64,000 nucleotides of DNA from Bugulina stolonifera (GCA_935421135.1 OW285188.1:4392733-4456732); one strand, 5' to 3'; positions 45,463 through 59,099 are shown, numbered from the stretch's first letter. Numbers and translations: made by a program. Notes: generated by a model not told the origin, from the letters alone.

Positions 45463-46222
45463 TGTATAACATGTGTACAAACACATCTAAATGTAAGGGT
45501 GATCTAATACTTGCTAACATAGTAACATTGTTACCAATGAGATATTTTCTGCTAAATAAATTTTTCCTTTGATTAAATAAATTTTGGTTCAAAATATAAA
45601 TGTAGTTGACTACCTGTGTTGGCAACCTATCATTGATTAAAACTTGAATTGAGTTAGTAATATCTCCATGTATGATAATCATCCGTTGATTTGAATTATA
45701 ATAATATTTTATGCCATTTACATGTATTTACCAGCAATCTGTTTATATGCTCAATGTCGATGGGCACAACAATATGTTGTACCCTGAAAGTACACACTTA
45801 CGTGCATGTTGAGGTAAATATTGAACGGTTTGTTGCATTCAGAGATAACGATATATTTCCTTTCATGCATGGTGAAAGAACAGAAGACAAATATATGTAA
45901 AAATAATCATTTTATTTATTTACTTGTTCTTCACGAGTCACTTACTTCCAAGACCCTAATTTTAGTGCATATCCTATACAAATTAATTTATGCTGGTCAT
46001 TATGTAATGCAGTACAAGGATCTTGAATATATATTATGGTTAACCACAAAGTAGCAAACACTACCAGGAGAAAAACACCTCTGTCTGGGATGGCTGCCTG
46101 CAGTGTCAATATCTTAATATTATAACATTGATATGCTGTTCATTGTGTAACATTTACATGGACTACAATGCAGTGGATGCTACATAATGATCAGCATATC
46201 AATGTCATGCATTGTGTTATAT
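45463..46222. other. Non-coding spacer with a dispersed repeat
   Basis: I saw no gene. Positions about 46075-46165 (gggatggctgcctgcagtgt and flank) match 59185-59270 and, inverted, 52680-52800. It is therefore a dispersed repeat of unknown type. Confidence 0.5.
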
Positions 46223-46743
46223 TGTAATGGTTTCTGGAAGTTCGTGCGGTCGTCCTTGGACGACTACCGACCCAAAACTGAAGTGCCTATGAGTGGTGCT
46301 AGGCCTTCTCATTACATGAAAGATCGAGCGGTCTCAGTAGCCCAATAACTACCAGAGACGACCCATCTGGTCCCAAGTCTGACCTTCAGACTATACGTTG
46401 AAAGAGAGTGATCTGACCTAGTAGGCGGTTCGCTAAGCGAATGACCTGACAAAAGGAAGTGAAAGTCTCTGTATCAAGTATAGATGTGTCTTTATTGAAA
46501 GCCAAGTGAAGACTGAGACAATGAACAGTAAAACAATGCCCTTTATATAGTATAAGGACTTCCGCCCGACGTAGTGTCGGGAAAAGACGACATAGGGTCG
46601 TCCGGAAGTTGCGCAACAAGATGGCCGCCGGAAGCCCGACGGTCGACCCAAAATGGGTCGGGTTTTACAAAAGTTGCTTATAATGATCCAATACATGTAC
46701 AAAATGAATATTAAGTAATGCTGAGAGGTCGGGCCTCTGTACA
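46223..46743 (-). mobile_element. Truncated LTR, family A
   Basis: This matches the 3' two-thirds of the 5117-5921 LTR in the same orientation and is also preceded by ATAT. Homology stops abruptly at ggcctctgtaca, so the 5' part is missing. Open frames in it (for example 46433-46780) are shared with other copies only because the DNA is repeated. Confidence 0.75.
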
Positions 46744-47572
46744 GCTGTGTGAGTATTCTAATATAACTTATACCGACCATTATCTAACACTACCAGTGTG
46801 TATGATTATGTTGTACATAGATTAACAGAAAAATCGGAAATTTTGCAATGGGCAAAAAACGCAAATAATTTCCATCGCAAATTGCTTCAATACTAACTGG
46901 CTCACGAAACTTTCTTCTGCGAAAAAATTCTACACTTAGGGTATGTGTAAATGTATGTCAGTTTTGTGAACTATTATAATGTACTAGATATACAATGTAA
47001 CATGGAATTAAAGTTGCAGTTTATGAGATATTGTGGTGAAACAGCCTCCGTGGCAATGGCTTCCCTGGGCCAACCACACAAACATTATACATAACCTTGA
47101 CAATAATCCTATCCATATTCATTCATGCATGATGTCTTACTTTGTATTGCATTATACTCATGTGTGTTACCTTATTATTATTCAACTGTATTGTATACTG
47201 CGTGTCTTTTATATATTAGCAATCAGGCTTTGGAATTACACTTATATTGCATATTGGGTTTTCCCACTTACATTGTTAGTAATTGCGTGCCATTGTCTGG
47301 TTGAATTAAATAGAGTCTTTTACCGTTTATATTAAGTAATCTTGTGACTGATGCTATGGATTGGACTCATAATTATATATCATATGTTTTACACTATTGT
47401 AAGCACATTTTGTGCCAAGGCCGACCCTTTTTGTGGCCGACATCAGGCGGAACCATCCATGTTGTTGCATCAGTTCCGGAGCCGATACCATGTCGGCCGG
47501 CCGATACCATGTCGGGCTCTTTTGGCCGGAAGTAGATATAGTATAAAAGGCAGTACATTTTCTGTATCAAAT

Positions 47573-49967
47573 TGTCAAGGAATGGAATTGTAATTTAGGA
47601 AAACATAGAAATAATAATATATTTCTTCAAAACAATACAGCATTTCACTGCAATATTAGATATAACTTTATTTACGAAATGATAATTATATTATATAATA
47701 CTAGGCAGACAATATTACCAAAGAAATAATGACGCACAAACACACGTAGGGAAATAGGCGATGAATAATTTTATGCAACCAATCAAATTGCAGGCAATTG
47801 GTTTCTGATGGTATCTGAACTTATGTTGAACTATCTGACCAGACAAGAATAGCCTCTTGTTTACCAAATTCTAACCAATGACATTACTAGGTTTCAAAAT
47901 TATGTTGCTCAACAAGAAAAACATACAATCTACACCAATCTCACAATTTGATAGGCAGATTAAACAACCAATAATATCTGCCAGTTGTGATTGTACAAAG
48001 ATGATTCTACCTGTTTTATACTGGAAAATGGTCAGACACTGTAGTCCAATAACACCCAAATACATGAAAAGTTATAATACTATACAAGTAAGAAAGGAAA
48101 CCAATATTACCTTCCTGAATAGTTTGAACATACACATTTGTACAATGTACATGAAATATAATAATAATATATATAGCACAAGTGTTATGGCATTTTACTG
48201 CCACAGTTTGACACTTTGGCAGAAAAGTATACATAATGTAGTTTTTTTTACCACAAGAGGCAAAGGTTACTTTGACAATCTAATACCATTAGCTAGTAGA
48301 AGTGAGTTGGAAATCAGCCAACAGACATCTAGCTTACTGTTAGTAGATGGTATAGAATGGAGTTGGTTACATTCACTACACTACTGGTTCTACATCTTAT
48401 TTTCCTCCTTGACAACTAGTTTCTTTTATTTCTAAGTATTTGTACAATATACACGACATCCATTCTACAATATCAAGTAACAATTAATTAAAAGGACAAG
48501 TAATGCTAACTAAAACATTTTATATTTATGTGTATACAAGTATATCGCATACGTGAACGTGTGAGAATGTGTGAATATGTATGCATGTGTGTATGATATT
48601 CCTAGATAAATAGAACAGTTCTGGAATAGGCTGAACATGACTCCTTACATGTACATGTATGAAGTACATACACTGTATACCTCTAATGGTCATTATATAA
48701 TTATTATAATATTATTTTTAATAATCAGCTACTATAAGCTATTGGATTTGTAGCCCAAAGTCTATAAACATATAGTCCAACAGTAAGGGAACTACACCTT
48801 AGGAAAATATAGAATTCTCAGTCTATACTGATGATTAAATTGCATATGACTTTGTGAATCAACATGTATATTCCATCTTCAGTAGTTGTAAGCATGGTGC
48901 AACAGGAAAGAGGAAAACAACACAATTGTGTTACTGATACCTGAGTCAGCAAAAGATCGGATTCCCAAAACCTTTGGAAAACCCAGGCTCTGGTATAAAA
49001 GGGCAAGGGAAAGATGCAAAGACTGAGAGAGAAAGAAGGAACTCAGATTCAGCAACACAGATTCAGGACTTATCTGAGGACCGCTAGGAACAACTCTGGA
49101 CCACTACAGCCTCAGACAGACAGACTTACAACTCTACAATATTAATTTCAGACTTCGTAATTTTTATATCTTTTAGTAAATGTTATATCTTTTCTTGCTA
49201 TAATTAATTTTTATCTGAAATTCTACAATCCCTACAGACTGACTTTGGAGGACATCAGCTGATACAGACATTCGTACAACAGGAACAACTGAACACTTAA
49301 GTATCTATTATTATTTTCTAATCTATTGTTATATAATTTTGTAGACATTGTTGGTATTTTTGATCGCATATTTTGGATTCAAAATTTAATTCATCTGTAG
49401 AATATTTTAGAGTGATTTCAATAAATTTAGTTGTCATTTTGTTTGTGGCAATATAACCAAAATTTCAAAGCAGTACCTGATTTCCATAACTTACTATATC
49501 GTGAAGTTCCCTGGAGACGGGCCTCGCTGCTTTTTGTTGATTTTAGAATAGCCACATCATATATTCCTCACAATATAGGGGGAACCAATTGTCACTCGAG
49601 AAATTCAATCTGAAACATATAATTACATGTTTTAAAGTCATTGAGAGAAAGGTGCATACAGTCCATGAGTGCTAACCATTACACAGAACCAAACATAGAA
49701 CCATACTTGTATTGTACATTGCATCTTAATTGCATTCATTAACATTGAGAGCACAATTCCAAATTATTATATCAGTACTTGACTTAGGAATTATCGCCAC
49801 TTGAATGCTCGAATAATATTAATTCCATTTGATTGCAAATACTTGATTCAGTAGTTATCCTCTCTTGATATTTGGAATACTGCATAATATCCTACATTAC
49901 AATATATATAGTAAATAATACAGCATAACTACTAAAATAAACATCATCGACTTTTTCTCTCGTGACA
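47573..49967 (+). mobile_element. 2.4-kb LTR-like insertion, family D
   Basis: This is 2,395 bp, starting TGTCAAGG and ending CGTGACA, with 5-bp inverted ends TGTCA/TGACA. It is flanked by AAAT duplicated on both sides (47569-47572 and 49968-49971). A TATA box (tggtataaaaggg, about 48992-49003) is followed by a purine-rich leader, and an AATAAA signal lies at 49420-49425, as in a U3-R-U5 layout. I found no protease, RT or integrase motifs. The longest open frame (47878-48435, 185 codons) shows no recognisable domain. It is most likely a very long solo LTR; a non-autonomous element with unusual ends is the alternative. Confidence 0.65.
48992..49003 (+). promoter_or_regulatory. TATA box of LTR D
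   Basis: The sequence tggtataaaagg is followed at about +25-30 by a purine-rich leader. It is a canonical core promoter. Confidence 0.5.
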
Positions 49968-50499
49968 AAATCAGTTGTTGATTGCGCTTCAATAAAGCAA
50001 CATCTCCTAACTCAAACCTATAGAGGCTTACTCTCTTAGGCGGGTAACTCTACCGGAGGATCTTTGGATCCAGTACGGCTCGAGTTCATCCCCATCCTAG
50101 TTTAAGCACATCTCTACACTCCTTCTTAGACTTAGGTCGATCCCGGATTCTATATGAATCTAGCGTCGGGCTTAAGATCTTAGAATACAAAATCTTTCAC
50201 CGCACTCCTCTGGAGTATAAAGTCTACATGACCTACGTCGGTCCTGAGCTCCAATGAGTCTCGGCATCGGCCTACGTCTGATATAATATACAATATACAA
50301 ATAAGAGCACATATAATAACTGTTCACTCTTTATGTAATGAGCAGAAGGTTACTTGGTTGGCCTCTACCACCTTCCAAGCCCTTCACATACTTGTAGCCC
50401 TCGGCTCCTGTATGTAACTTACTCCAAAAACATTACAATATCACAGGTTGTTATGTATGTGAATCAAACATCTCAAATAGTAAATAATGGCAAGTGATG

Positions 50500-51960
50500 T
50501 ATAAGAATCATTTAGAATTCACAGGGCAGAATTCAACAGTCTGTCTAGACTCACTGATGATGAGAGTAGAAATGAAGTTCATCAATCCTTGTGCTCCAAG
50601 TCTCGTACAGTAGTGTAATGGACGACCCCCAGTTCATTTTTCTTCGACGACCCTTAAACTTGTCACTTTACAATACTAAATCATGAAGCTGTTTTATACT
50701 GTTAAAGTTTTTATTGCTTATACATTTAAAGTAATTACAGAAATGTTTTGTGTACAGAGAATTATCTAGTAGAGGACGGCTGCTCGCATGGGTCATCCAT
50801 TTTTAGCGGGATAGTAGTAGTCATTCAGAGCCCGCCGTAAGTGACCAGTCATGTTCTTTTTTCCCATAAAAGAGACCAGAATATCGTTGTTATATTATAT
50901 ATAAATAAATAAGACCACACAAGGCTTGAGTTACATATGATTATCGATTTTAACTGTACAACATGTAGAATGACTCTCTCTGTGGTAATAGTTAGGCAAG
51001 ATACTGAGGTTAACAGTATCTGTAATGTACTCAAATACCAGCATTCTGTATTCCACTGGAGTGCACTCAGTTACCACTAATGTGTGTTTAGCTGGAGTGT
51101 ACTCGAATACCAGCATAGCATATAGCATAACAACCATTGTTGAGCTACATGTAGCTGTCTACAGAAGTTTTCTGTATAGGGCATAGGTGTGAATTTAGTT
51201 TGAATAAGTCATACTTTTATTACATGTATATGTGGGCTAGGCTCATGTTGATCGTAATATATACAATATTGAATTATGATGCATCACTACTGCATTGAGC
51301 TTAATGGCAAGCTTTAATACCACGTACACGTACACCATAAGATGGTACATAAACTATCATCATGATCTATTGACTATCATATTGCATGTAGGTATAGGTA
51401 GTTTATTAGAATCACCCTTTGATGTAATAAATTGAAAGTTTAAGAATTAGGGTGTCAACTTCTAATAGTAGGGATGAGCCGGACACTGATAATATACATA
51501 GTTATTAACAATAGAACCAATGATATAATGCTGTAACAGTAGGTGATAGTCAACTCTGCAAACCATGTTAAATATAATCAGTTGTCAAAGATGGCTGAAT
51601 TCTACAATAAGTACAAGTAGCATTCCAATGTCTACAGATACATGAGCATGGTCAGTTTTGTACTTTATCACAATAATTTTCTCATTTCTTCTTATGAATG
51701 ATAATTGAGCACTCTACCATTAAAATATCAGATCAACAGTTAGTACTGGGAAAGCTAGCATTTAACATGAGGGTCATAGATAACCACGAAAACTAAGGTG
51801 AGCACATACTGTATACTCCCGTATAGCCACACTTGGAACACTGGTCTGGTGTATAGCATGACACAGTGTAGTCAGTTCACTCCAGACAAATATGCAGTGC
51901 GGGTATCTCGGTACAGTTTGTACTAGGTAGGCATAGGCCTACATGTACATTGTTTGTGTG
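50500..51960. repeat. Segmental duplication, copy 1
   Basis: This matches 54880-55930 and then, after inserted sequence, 57215-57530. The stretch 50860-51180 is almost identical to 55245-55560. It includes a block with an LTR-like 3' end (tgtaatggacgacc at 50613) also present at 54997 and 56152. Confidence 0.8.
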
Positions 51961-53320
51961 TAAAATGCTGATACTATCATCGGGGTGCAGCTTGTTTTGA
52001 ACCTTGGGCGGTGGGTGCGCCCACTACCAAGACTAGTACATACCGTGGACTGTTATTGAGTGAGATACAATGCTAGTATACCTCCTACTTCACCAGTGTA
52101 AGTTAACCCTCGGTACACTGTTAGCTACGTGTACATGTATGCATAGTAAAAGAAAACACAAGAAACATAAGTCCGTTTCAATAAAACTTCATTTGAAGAC
52201 AGATCTATATCGTTCACATTGCTATGTCACTTTCACGCTGGCTGTTAATAAAATACGTAAGGCACATGTACATGTGCAATGTACCATGTATATGTGCAAT
52301 GTACCATGTACATGTGCAATGTACATTGTAGATCTACCAAAACTCAGATCTCGGCTGACATGTACATTTACATAATATTGATACATGTACTAATGATAAT
52401 AAATCTGTGAAATGTACCAATGAGGTGGGTACATAGTGTTTACAATCTAGGTCACTCTCTATTATAGCTTAGAGTATCATGGTCACTCATAAGATAGTGA
52501 TTATAACTGGAAATTGTGTTACCTAGATTAGGAGTTGCTTTACCCTGTAAAGCTACATTGCTGGTCATGTTATACAATGGTCAGCACAAGTTACATAAGA
52601 ATATTCATACATCTGATCACTCACTCATCCAGCCGTGTGTTAATACTGGGTGTGTTTAGTATATTATTCTGTTAATCCATGAATATTACATAATCATAAA
52701 TGTTACATAATGAACAGCATATCAATGTTATAATATGAAGATATTGACACTGCAAGCAGCCATCCCAGACAGAGTTGTCTTTCTGCGGGTAGAGTTTACT
52801 ACTTTTTGGTAAACTGTGAAAGTTGAAGATTCTACCATACAGCATAAAATCTTCAATCTTACTTTCTATGGTATGGCATACATGTAAATATATTCGTACA
52901 TCCAGTGTACTTTCCATAGTACAGTATACATTATTGTAATGTTTGACTGGTTTTTAACGCTAGTACCAATGTAGACACGAGTGTGGGAAGGGCTTGGGAG
53001 TGGTTTGCCAAGTTGTACTTCCATCATTACATAAAGAGTGTACAGCTATATATATATTTAGATATCTTTGTTAGAACTGTTAGATCATTACATCATTGGT
53101 TCTATTGTTAGTAACTATATTATCAGTGTCCAGTTTATCCATGTTATTAGAATAATTACACCTAAATGTGCTTCTACTAAACTTCCTACATGTAGTATGA
53201 TGGTCAATAGATCGCAATGATAGCTGATATACCATCGTATGGTGTACTTGTGCATCATATTAAAGCTTGCCAATAATCTCAATGCAGTGGTGGCGGATCG
53301 CAATTCAATCTTGTATATAT
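51961..53320. other. Non-coding spacer with small repeats
   Basis: This holds a 22-bp repeat (catgtacatgtgcaatgtac, three copies at 52262-52330) and an inverted copy (52670-52900) of the dispersed repeat also at 59100-59290. A short plus-strand open stretch at about 52143-52280 encodes SKRKHKKHKSV, shared with 60880 on the other strand. Confidence 0.5.
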
Positions 53321-54753
53321 TGTAATGGTACAGGACATTTGTATACGACTCCAGCTACCGGACAAAGACCTACAGCACCCTAAGTGCCTAGTAGTTGTCA
53401 CAGCGCTACTCAGCTGGCACTCAAACTCTCATAACTAGCTGCTCGTATACCCACATTCAATTGTATTGCATTCTAAACCATTTAATTACTGTCTATATAT
53501 GTGTATTCATGTGTTTATACCCATTTCATGTTATTGTATATACTTGTACAATTATTACTAAGTCTTTTAATGCCTTTATACCCATGTACAGAGGCCCGAC
53601 CTCTCAGAATCCATTGTATTCATTTTGTGCATGACAGACATGTGCAAAGCAGACAAATACTCAAGTCAAGAGTCAAGTAAGAGTATACATTCCCAATTGA
53701 TAAAAAGTAATTTAGAGTAAACTCATCGGATGAAGCAAGTCAAAAGTAGAGTAAGAGTAAATAAACAGCCATTTTGAAAAGTAAAGTAAGAGTCAAGCAA
53801 CTAGTGCCAAAATGCTAGAGTCAGAGTAGAGTCAAAAGTACAGCGGTATGTCAAAGAGAATACCAATGGGAATTTTGTAGAACACAAATTTCTGATGTAT
53901 ACAAGTGTGACAACACACAATAGGTAATACTTAGTGTTAGATCCAATTTTCTGTCAGTTAAAGTAGTTCTGAGGAACAAAGGCTATTTCAAATTTGCACT
54001 TATTGTAATGGTAGGTCGGTTTATCTATAAGCCTCTCAGCTTCTCTATGGTGAACAAGACTTATTACATAATTACACCAAACCAATAGAATTATCATTGA
54101 TAGCTGAGAGATTAGAGTAAAGTAAGAGTCAAGCATCATGCTTTGTAGGAGAGTAGAAGTAAAAGTCAATTCCCAGCTTTCACACAGTACAAAAGCACAA
54201 GTCAATTAAAAGTAATGAAAAGCTGTTGCTCGAGTTAACTTGAGTCGAGTAAAATGACTCGAGTGCCCATGTCTGGTGCATGAATTGGACCATTATAAGC
54301 AACTTTTGTAGAACCCGACTTATTTTGGGTCGGCCGTCGGGCTTCCGGCGGCCATCTTGTTGCACAACTTCTGGGCGACTTTACGTCGTCTTTTCCCGAC
54401 ACTACGTCGGCCGGAAGTCCTTATACCATATAAAAGGCATTGTTTTACTGTTCATTGTCTCAGTCTTCACTTGGCTTTCAATAAAGACACATCTATACTT
54501 GGTACAGAGACTTTCACTTCCTTTTGTCAGGTCATTCGCTTAGCGAACCGCCTACTAGGTCGGATCACTCTCTTTCAACGTATAGTCTGAAGGTCAGACT
54601 TGGGACCAGATGGGTCGTCTCTGGTAGTTATTGGGCTACTGAGACCGCTCGATCTTTCATGTAATGAGAAGTCCTAGCACCACTCATAGGCACTTCATTT
54701 CTGGGTCGATAGTCGTCCAAGGACGACCGCACCAAATCACAGAAACCATTACA
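53321..54753 (+). mobile_element. Solo LTR, family A, carrying a nested MITE
   Basis: This is the best-preserved copy: TGTAATGG...CCATTACA with ATAT on both sides (53317-53320 and 54754-54757). Removing the 641-bp MITE and one 8-bp duplication leaves about 784 bp, close to the 805 bp of the copy at 5117-5921. It has a TATA box (tataaaagg, 54429-54437) and an AATAAA signal (54480-54485) about 50 bp later, defining U3, R and U5. Confidence 0.85.
53635..54275. mobile_element. hAT-like MITE nested in the LTR
   Basis: This is 641 bp with inverted ends CAGACATG...CATGTCTG and a perfect 8-bp duplication GTGCATGA (53627-53634 and 54276-54283). CAG ends and an 8-bp duplication are the hAT signature. 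The interior has many agtcaagagtcaagtaagag-like subrepeats. There is no transposase. Confidence 0.85.
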
Positions 54754-54879
54754 ATATTACGATCAACATGAGCCTAGCCTACATATAAAATTGAACCAGG
54801 ATAGGTGACCCTCCATGCAGATTGGATCAGGTAGTAACCTATTTAATGGCTTGGAAAGCTTCTAGCTCAACAGTACATC

Positions 54880-57530
54880 TTCTGTCAAGTCAAGGTGTAG
54901 TTTGAACAGGGCAGAATTTAACAGTACGTATAGACTCACCAATGAATTATGAATAGAAATAAAGTTAATCAATTCTTGCACTCTGTCTCATACAGTAGCG
55001 TAATGGACGACACCCGGTCCATTCCCACTTTGACTACCCTTAACTTCGTCGCCTGACTTATACTTAATCACAAAGAAAGCTGCTTTGTACTGTTAATATC
55101 TTAATTACATATATAAAACAATTACAGTAGCGTCTTGTGTACAGAGAATATAGTAGAGGACAGCTCTTAACATGGGTCGTCTATTTCTTAACGGGATAAT
55201 AGTAGTCGTTCAGAGCATGTCGTAAGTAACCGGTCATCTTCTCTTTTCCCATAAGAGAGACCAGAATATCGTTGTTATATTATATATAAATAAATAAGAC
55301 CACACAAGGCTTGAGTTACATATGATTATGGATTTTAACTGTACAACATGTAGAATGACTCTCTCTGTGACAATAGTTAGGCAAGATACTGAGGTTAACA
55401 GTATCTGTAATGTACTCAAATACCAGCATTCTATATTCCACTGGAGTGCACTCAGTTACCACTAATGTGTGTTTAGCTGGAGTGTACTCGAATACCAGCA
55501 TAGCATATAGCATAACAACCATTGTTGAGCTACATGTAGCTGTCTACAGAAGTTTTCTGTATAGGGCATAGACTGTGAATTTAGTTTGAATAAGTCATAC
55601 TTTATATTACACGTATATGTAGGCTAGGCTCATGTTGATCGTAATATATACAAGATTGAATTATGATGTGTCAATACTGCAATGAGATTAATGGTAAACT
55701 TTAATACGATGCACATACACATCATAAGATAGTATATCAGCTATCATTACGATCTATTGACCATCATACTACATGTAGAAAGTTTATTAGAATCACCTTT
55801 TGATGTAATCAATCGAAGGTTTAGGAATTGAGATGTCAAATTCTAATAACATGAGTGGACCGGACGCTAATAATGTACATGTAATTATTAACAATAGAAC
55901 CAATGATATAATAATCTAACAGTTCTAAAGAAGATATCTAGAAATCTGAGGTGACGCCTCGTCTAAACTTCATGAGAATAACACTAAGTCTATCACTTTG
56001 AGCTGTTATAGTGACTATATCTACATAACTGTATCTTCACTTTACTACTTATAGGCGTAGCTTCTTCTACTAAAAAGAAAACACCAGATGACATGAGCAC
56101 ATATTTTGAACATAAAGTTCATCAATTCTTGCACTCTGTCTCGTACAGTAGTGTAATAGACGGCACCCGGTTCATTCCTACTTTGATGATCCTTAACTTC
56201 GTCGCCTGACTTATACTAAAACATAAAGCTGTTTTTGTACTGTTATCGTTTTTATTACATATAAAGCAACTATGGTAATGTCTTGTGTACGGAGAGTTAT
56301 ATAGTATAAAGATGGTTCTTAGCATGGGTCGTCCATTTCTAAACGGGATAGTAGTAGTCGTCTGGAGCCCGTCGTAAGTAACCACCCCAAACCCCAAACC
56401 CGAACCACATTAAATATAATGTGTTGTCAAAGATGGCTAAAGTCTACAATAATAGTATAACAAGTATAACAATACAAGTCATGTACAAGTATGTTTTCTT
56501 TTTACGTAAATGCATTTTAATATTGTAGTATCTGTGCAAGCTGGGCCAGGGCTAGACCGGAACAGATGACTACTTGACTTGTAAGAGAAGAGAGAGAGTA
56601 ACTCCAACTCTAATGGGTTATAAGTATGCTACTGTCCACCTGCTAACATTGCAGGTAGACCATACTAGCAGTGTTGCCCAGTGCCTAGATTACCACCCTA
56701 TGTAGGCACTGGGTATGTAGCTATCCTATGTGCAGAAACCTCACAGCAGTAGGATAGTGTAGAATAGACTGTATTGCTTGCAAAGCCTAGCTAAGTATAA
56801 TAATTGATATAATAAAAGGTAGCACTGTAAGAGGTAGCCTGTTAGTAGTAGATAAGTGAAAGTAAGTGTGCTGACGGTAAGAATTTGTTCCGCTTATATA
56901 GTAACAGAACAAAGGATTAAAATGGGATCACGTGATTGGTTGGTCGTCGCTTAGGTGGAGACGGTAATGGTAATGACTACAGAACAGTTATATATATAAA
57001 AGTGTACTATGGAGTATTACATAATGGTTGTATAATGTGCATAATGGTTATATAATAGGGGTAACAATATGTGACTAACTACTATAAGAATATGTGATGC
57101 GCTATAGTGTTCAGAGTCTGGCAAGTAAACGACACTATTTTAGTTACAGGATGGGCTCACTTCCTGTAGTCGTTGCCATGAGTAATACCTCCTGATGTCG
57201 TGGGCTGGTTGGATACCACAATATCTACAGATACATAAAACTAGTCAGTTTTGTATTTTATCACAATACTCTTCTCATTTCTCCCTATGAATGATAATTG
57301 AGCACTCTAACATTAAAATATCAGATCAACAGTTAGTACTGGGGAAAGCTAGCATTTAACACGAGGGTCATAGATAACCACAAAAACTAAGGTCAGCACA
57401 CACTATATACTCTCAAATAGTCACACTTGGAACACTGGTCTGATGTATGGCATGACACAGTGTAGTCATTTCACTCCAGACAAATAAGCAGTACAGGTAT
57501 TTCAGTGCAGTTTATTTAGAAACTGGAGCA
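54880..57530. repeat. Segmental duplication, copy 2, with insertions
   Basis: This is the same order of blocks as 50500-51960 but interrupted at about 55930-56400 (including a third copy of the tgtaatrgacgrcaccc block) and 56470-57215. No gene was seen in the inserted parts. Confidence 0.75.
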
Positions 57531-57794
57531 CAGATGAGTTTACTTTTTCTTTTATTCAATTATATTACAAGTAAAACAGATTGTCTACAATATTTTAAAT
57601 GTCTCAGAGTGTACACTACTAGGTAGGCCTGCATTGGTCTTTTGTAAAATGCTGATGCTAAATATTATTGTACAATTGTAGTAGACATAACCACTCATGC
57701 TGCATTGCATTTTTCATGAACAAATCATACCTTATTTATGCATGACGACTACTTACTTTTTATGTGCATTACTGAGCATATATCTCGGTCTATA

Positions 57795-58279
57795 CCTATA
57801 TGTATGTAACTGGAGCCGACCTCTCAGAAATAGCTGTAATTGATTTTTCACATGATTCTCATGTTTTTAAGCAACTTTTGTCACGGCGACCTATTTTCCT
57901 ATTTTTCAGACGTTAGAATATTATATAAAGCAAATTATTTTCACCATCATTGTCTCAGTTGATGCTTGAATCTCAATAAAATCATTCTATGCTACTACTT
58001 ATACAGAGTCTTCACTTTGTAGTACAAGTTTGCTCCAGCTGATAAGGTCTTTGCCCTTGATGCCCGAATAGCCTACTAGAACTGAACATACTCTTTTCAA
58101 GTATAGCAACAAGCATTGACTCGGGACCATATGGGTCGTCTTGGTTAACTTATTAATTACAAGTACCTGTCGATCTTTCATGTTACAACGAGGGCCTAAT
58201 ACAACTCATAGGCTCTTCACTTGTGCTAATAGGTCGTCACTCGACCGCACCATACGAACACACACGCAAAAACATTGCA
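57795..58279 (+). mobile_element. LTR, family B, plus strand
   Basis: This is related to family A (gagccgacctctcaga, cattgtctcag, caataaaat, gaccatatgggtcgtct) but strongly diverged, ending aaaacattgca. It is the same subfamily as 14674-14990. Its left end is not defined. Confidence 0.6.
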
Positions 58280-58379
58280 GTATTATGACAGTATCTGTGT
58301 GCAAGAACAAATTATTGTTATAAAAATGCAACACTAACCCACTTTATGTATCTGTAGAGATTAAAATACTTTTACATAT

Positions 58380-58830
58380 AAAGAAAACATATTACAATTA
58401 CAATGAGACTAACCTACATACATGACTGTATACATGTAATATAAAGTATGACTTATTCAAACTAAACTTAGACTTATGCCCTATACAAAGAGCTACTATA
58501 GACAGCTACATGTACATGTGGCTCAACGATGGTTGTTATGTACATTTTGTTAAAATATGCTATGCTGGTATTCCAATGCACTCAGCTAAACACACATTAG
58601 TGGTAATTGAGCGCACTCCAGTCAAGTATGCAATGCTGGTATTTGAGTACGTTACTGCCGCACATTACTGGTATTTTAGAGTGCACTCCAGTGGAATATA
58701 GAATGCTGGTATTTAAGTAAGCTACATTATACTGTTAACAGATGCTGTTAACCCCAGTATCTTGCCTGATTATTACCACAGAGAGAGACTCATTTTTCAG
58801 TTAGAATCTATCCTCATAGTGCAACTCAAG
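58380..58830. repeat. Inverted third copy of the duplicated block
   Basis: The reverse complement of 50930-51230 (gtattccactggagtgcact, ataccagcat and flanks), more diverged than the two direct copies. Confidence 0.7.
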
Positions 58831-59099
58831 CCTCTTATAGTCTAATTTACTCGTACTATTATATAATCTAATATGCTATATACATGTACAAGTATACTAA
58901 GGTAATTTCTTAGTGCTAGCCAGAAAGCTTGTAAACCAAGTTGTAAAACTACAAATAAATTACCCGTAGACCATTGAAGCTAAATTGCACATGTACATAC
59001 AATGTATATGATACTAGTGAAAGCCAGCTAGATGCATAATAATATATGTATAAACATAATAATTATGAGATACCATTGAAAGTGAACTAACGCAAAAAA

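Larger units (their letters stand above)
47032..50437 (+). mobile_element. LTR, family C, split by a second LTR
   Basis: This is an LTR of about 1.0 kb (TGTGGT...CATTACA) flanked by ATAT on both sides (47028-47031 and 50438-50441). It has a TATA box (gtataaaagg, 47541-47550), and an AATAAAGC polyadenylation signal lies just after the inserted element. A second copy at about 59370-60347 is uninterrupted and shows the empty site. There is no internal retrotransposon sequence, so it is a solo LTR. Confidence 0.75.

Noticed and set aside
47878..48435. 185-codon plus-strand ORF
   Set aside because: It lies in the U3-like part of the family D LTR, has no recognisable domain or codon pattern, and can occur by chance in AT-rich DNA.
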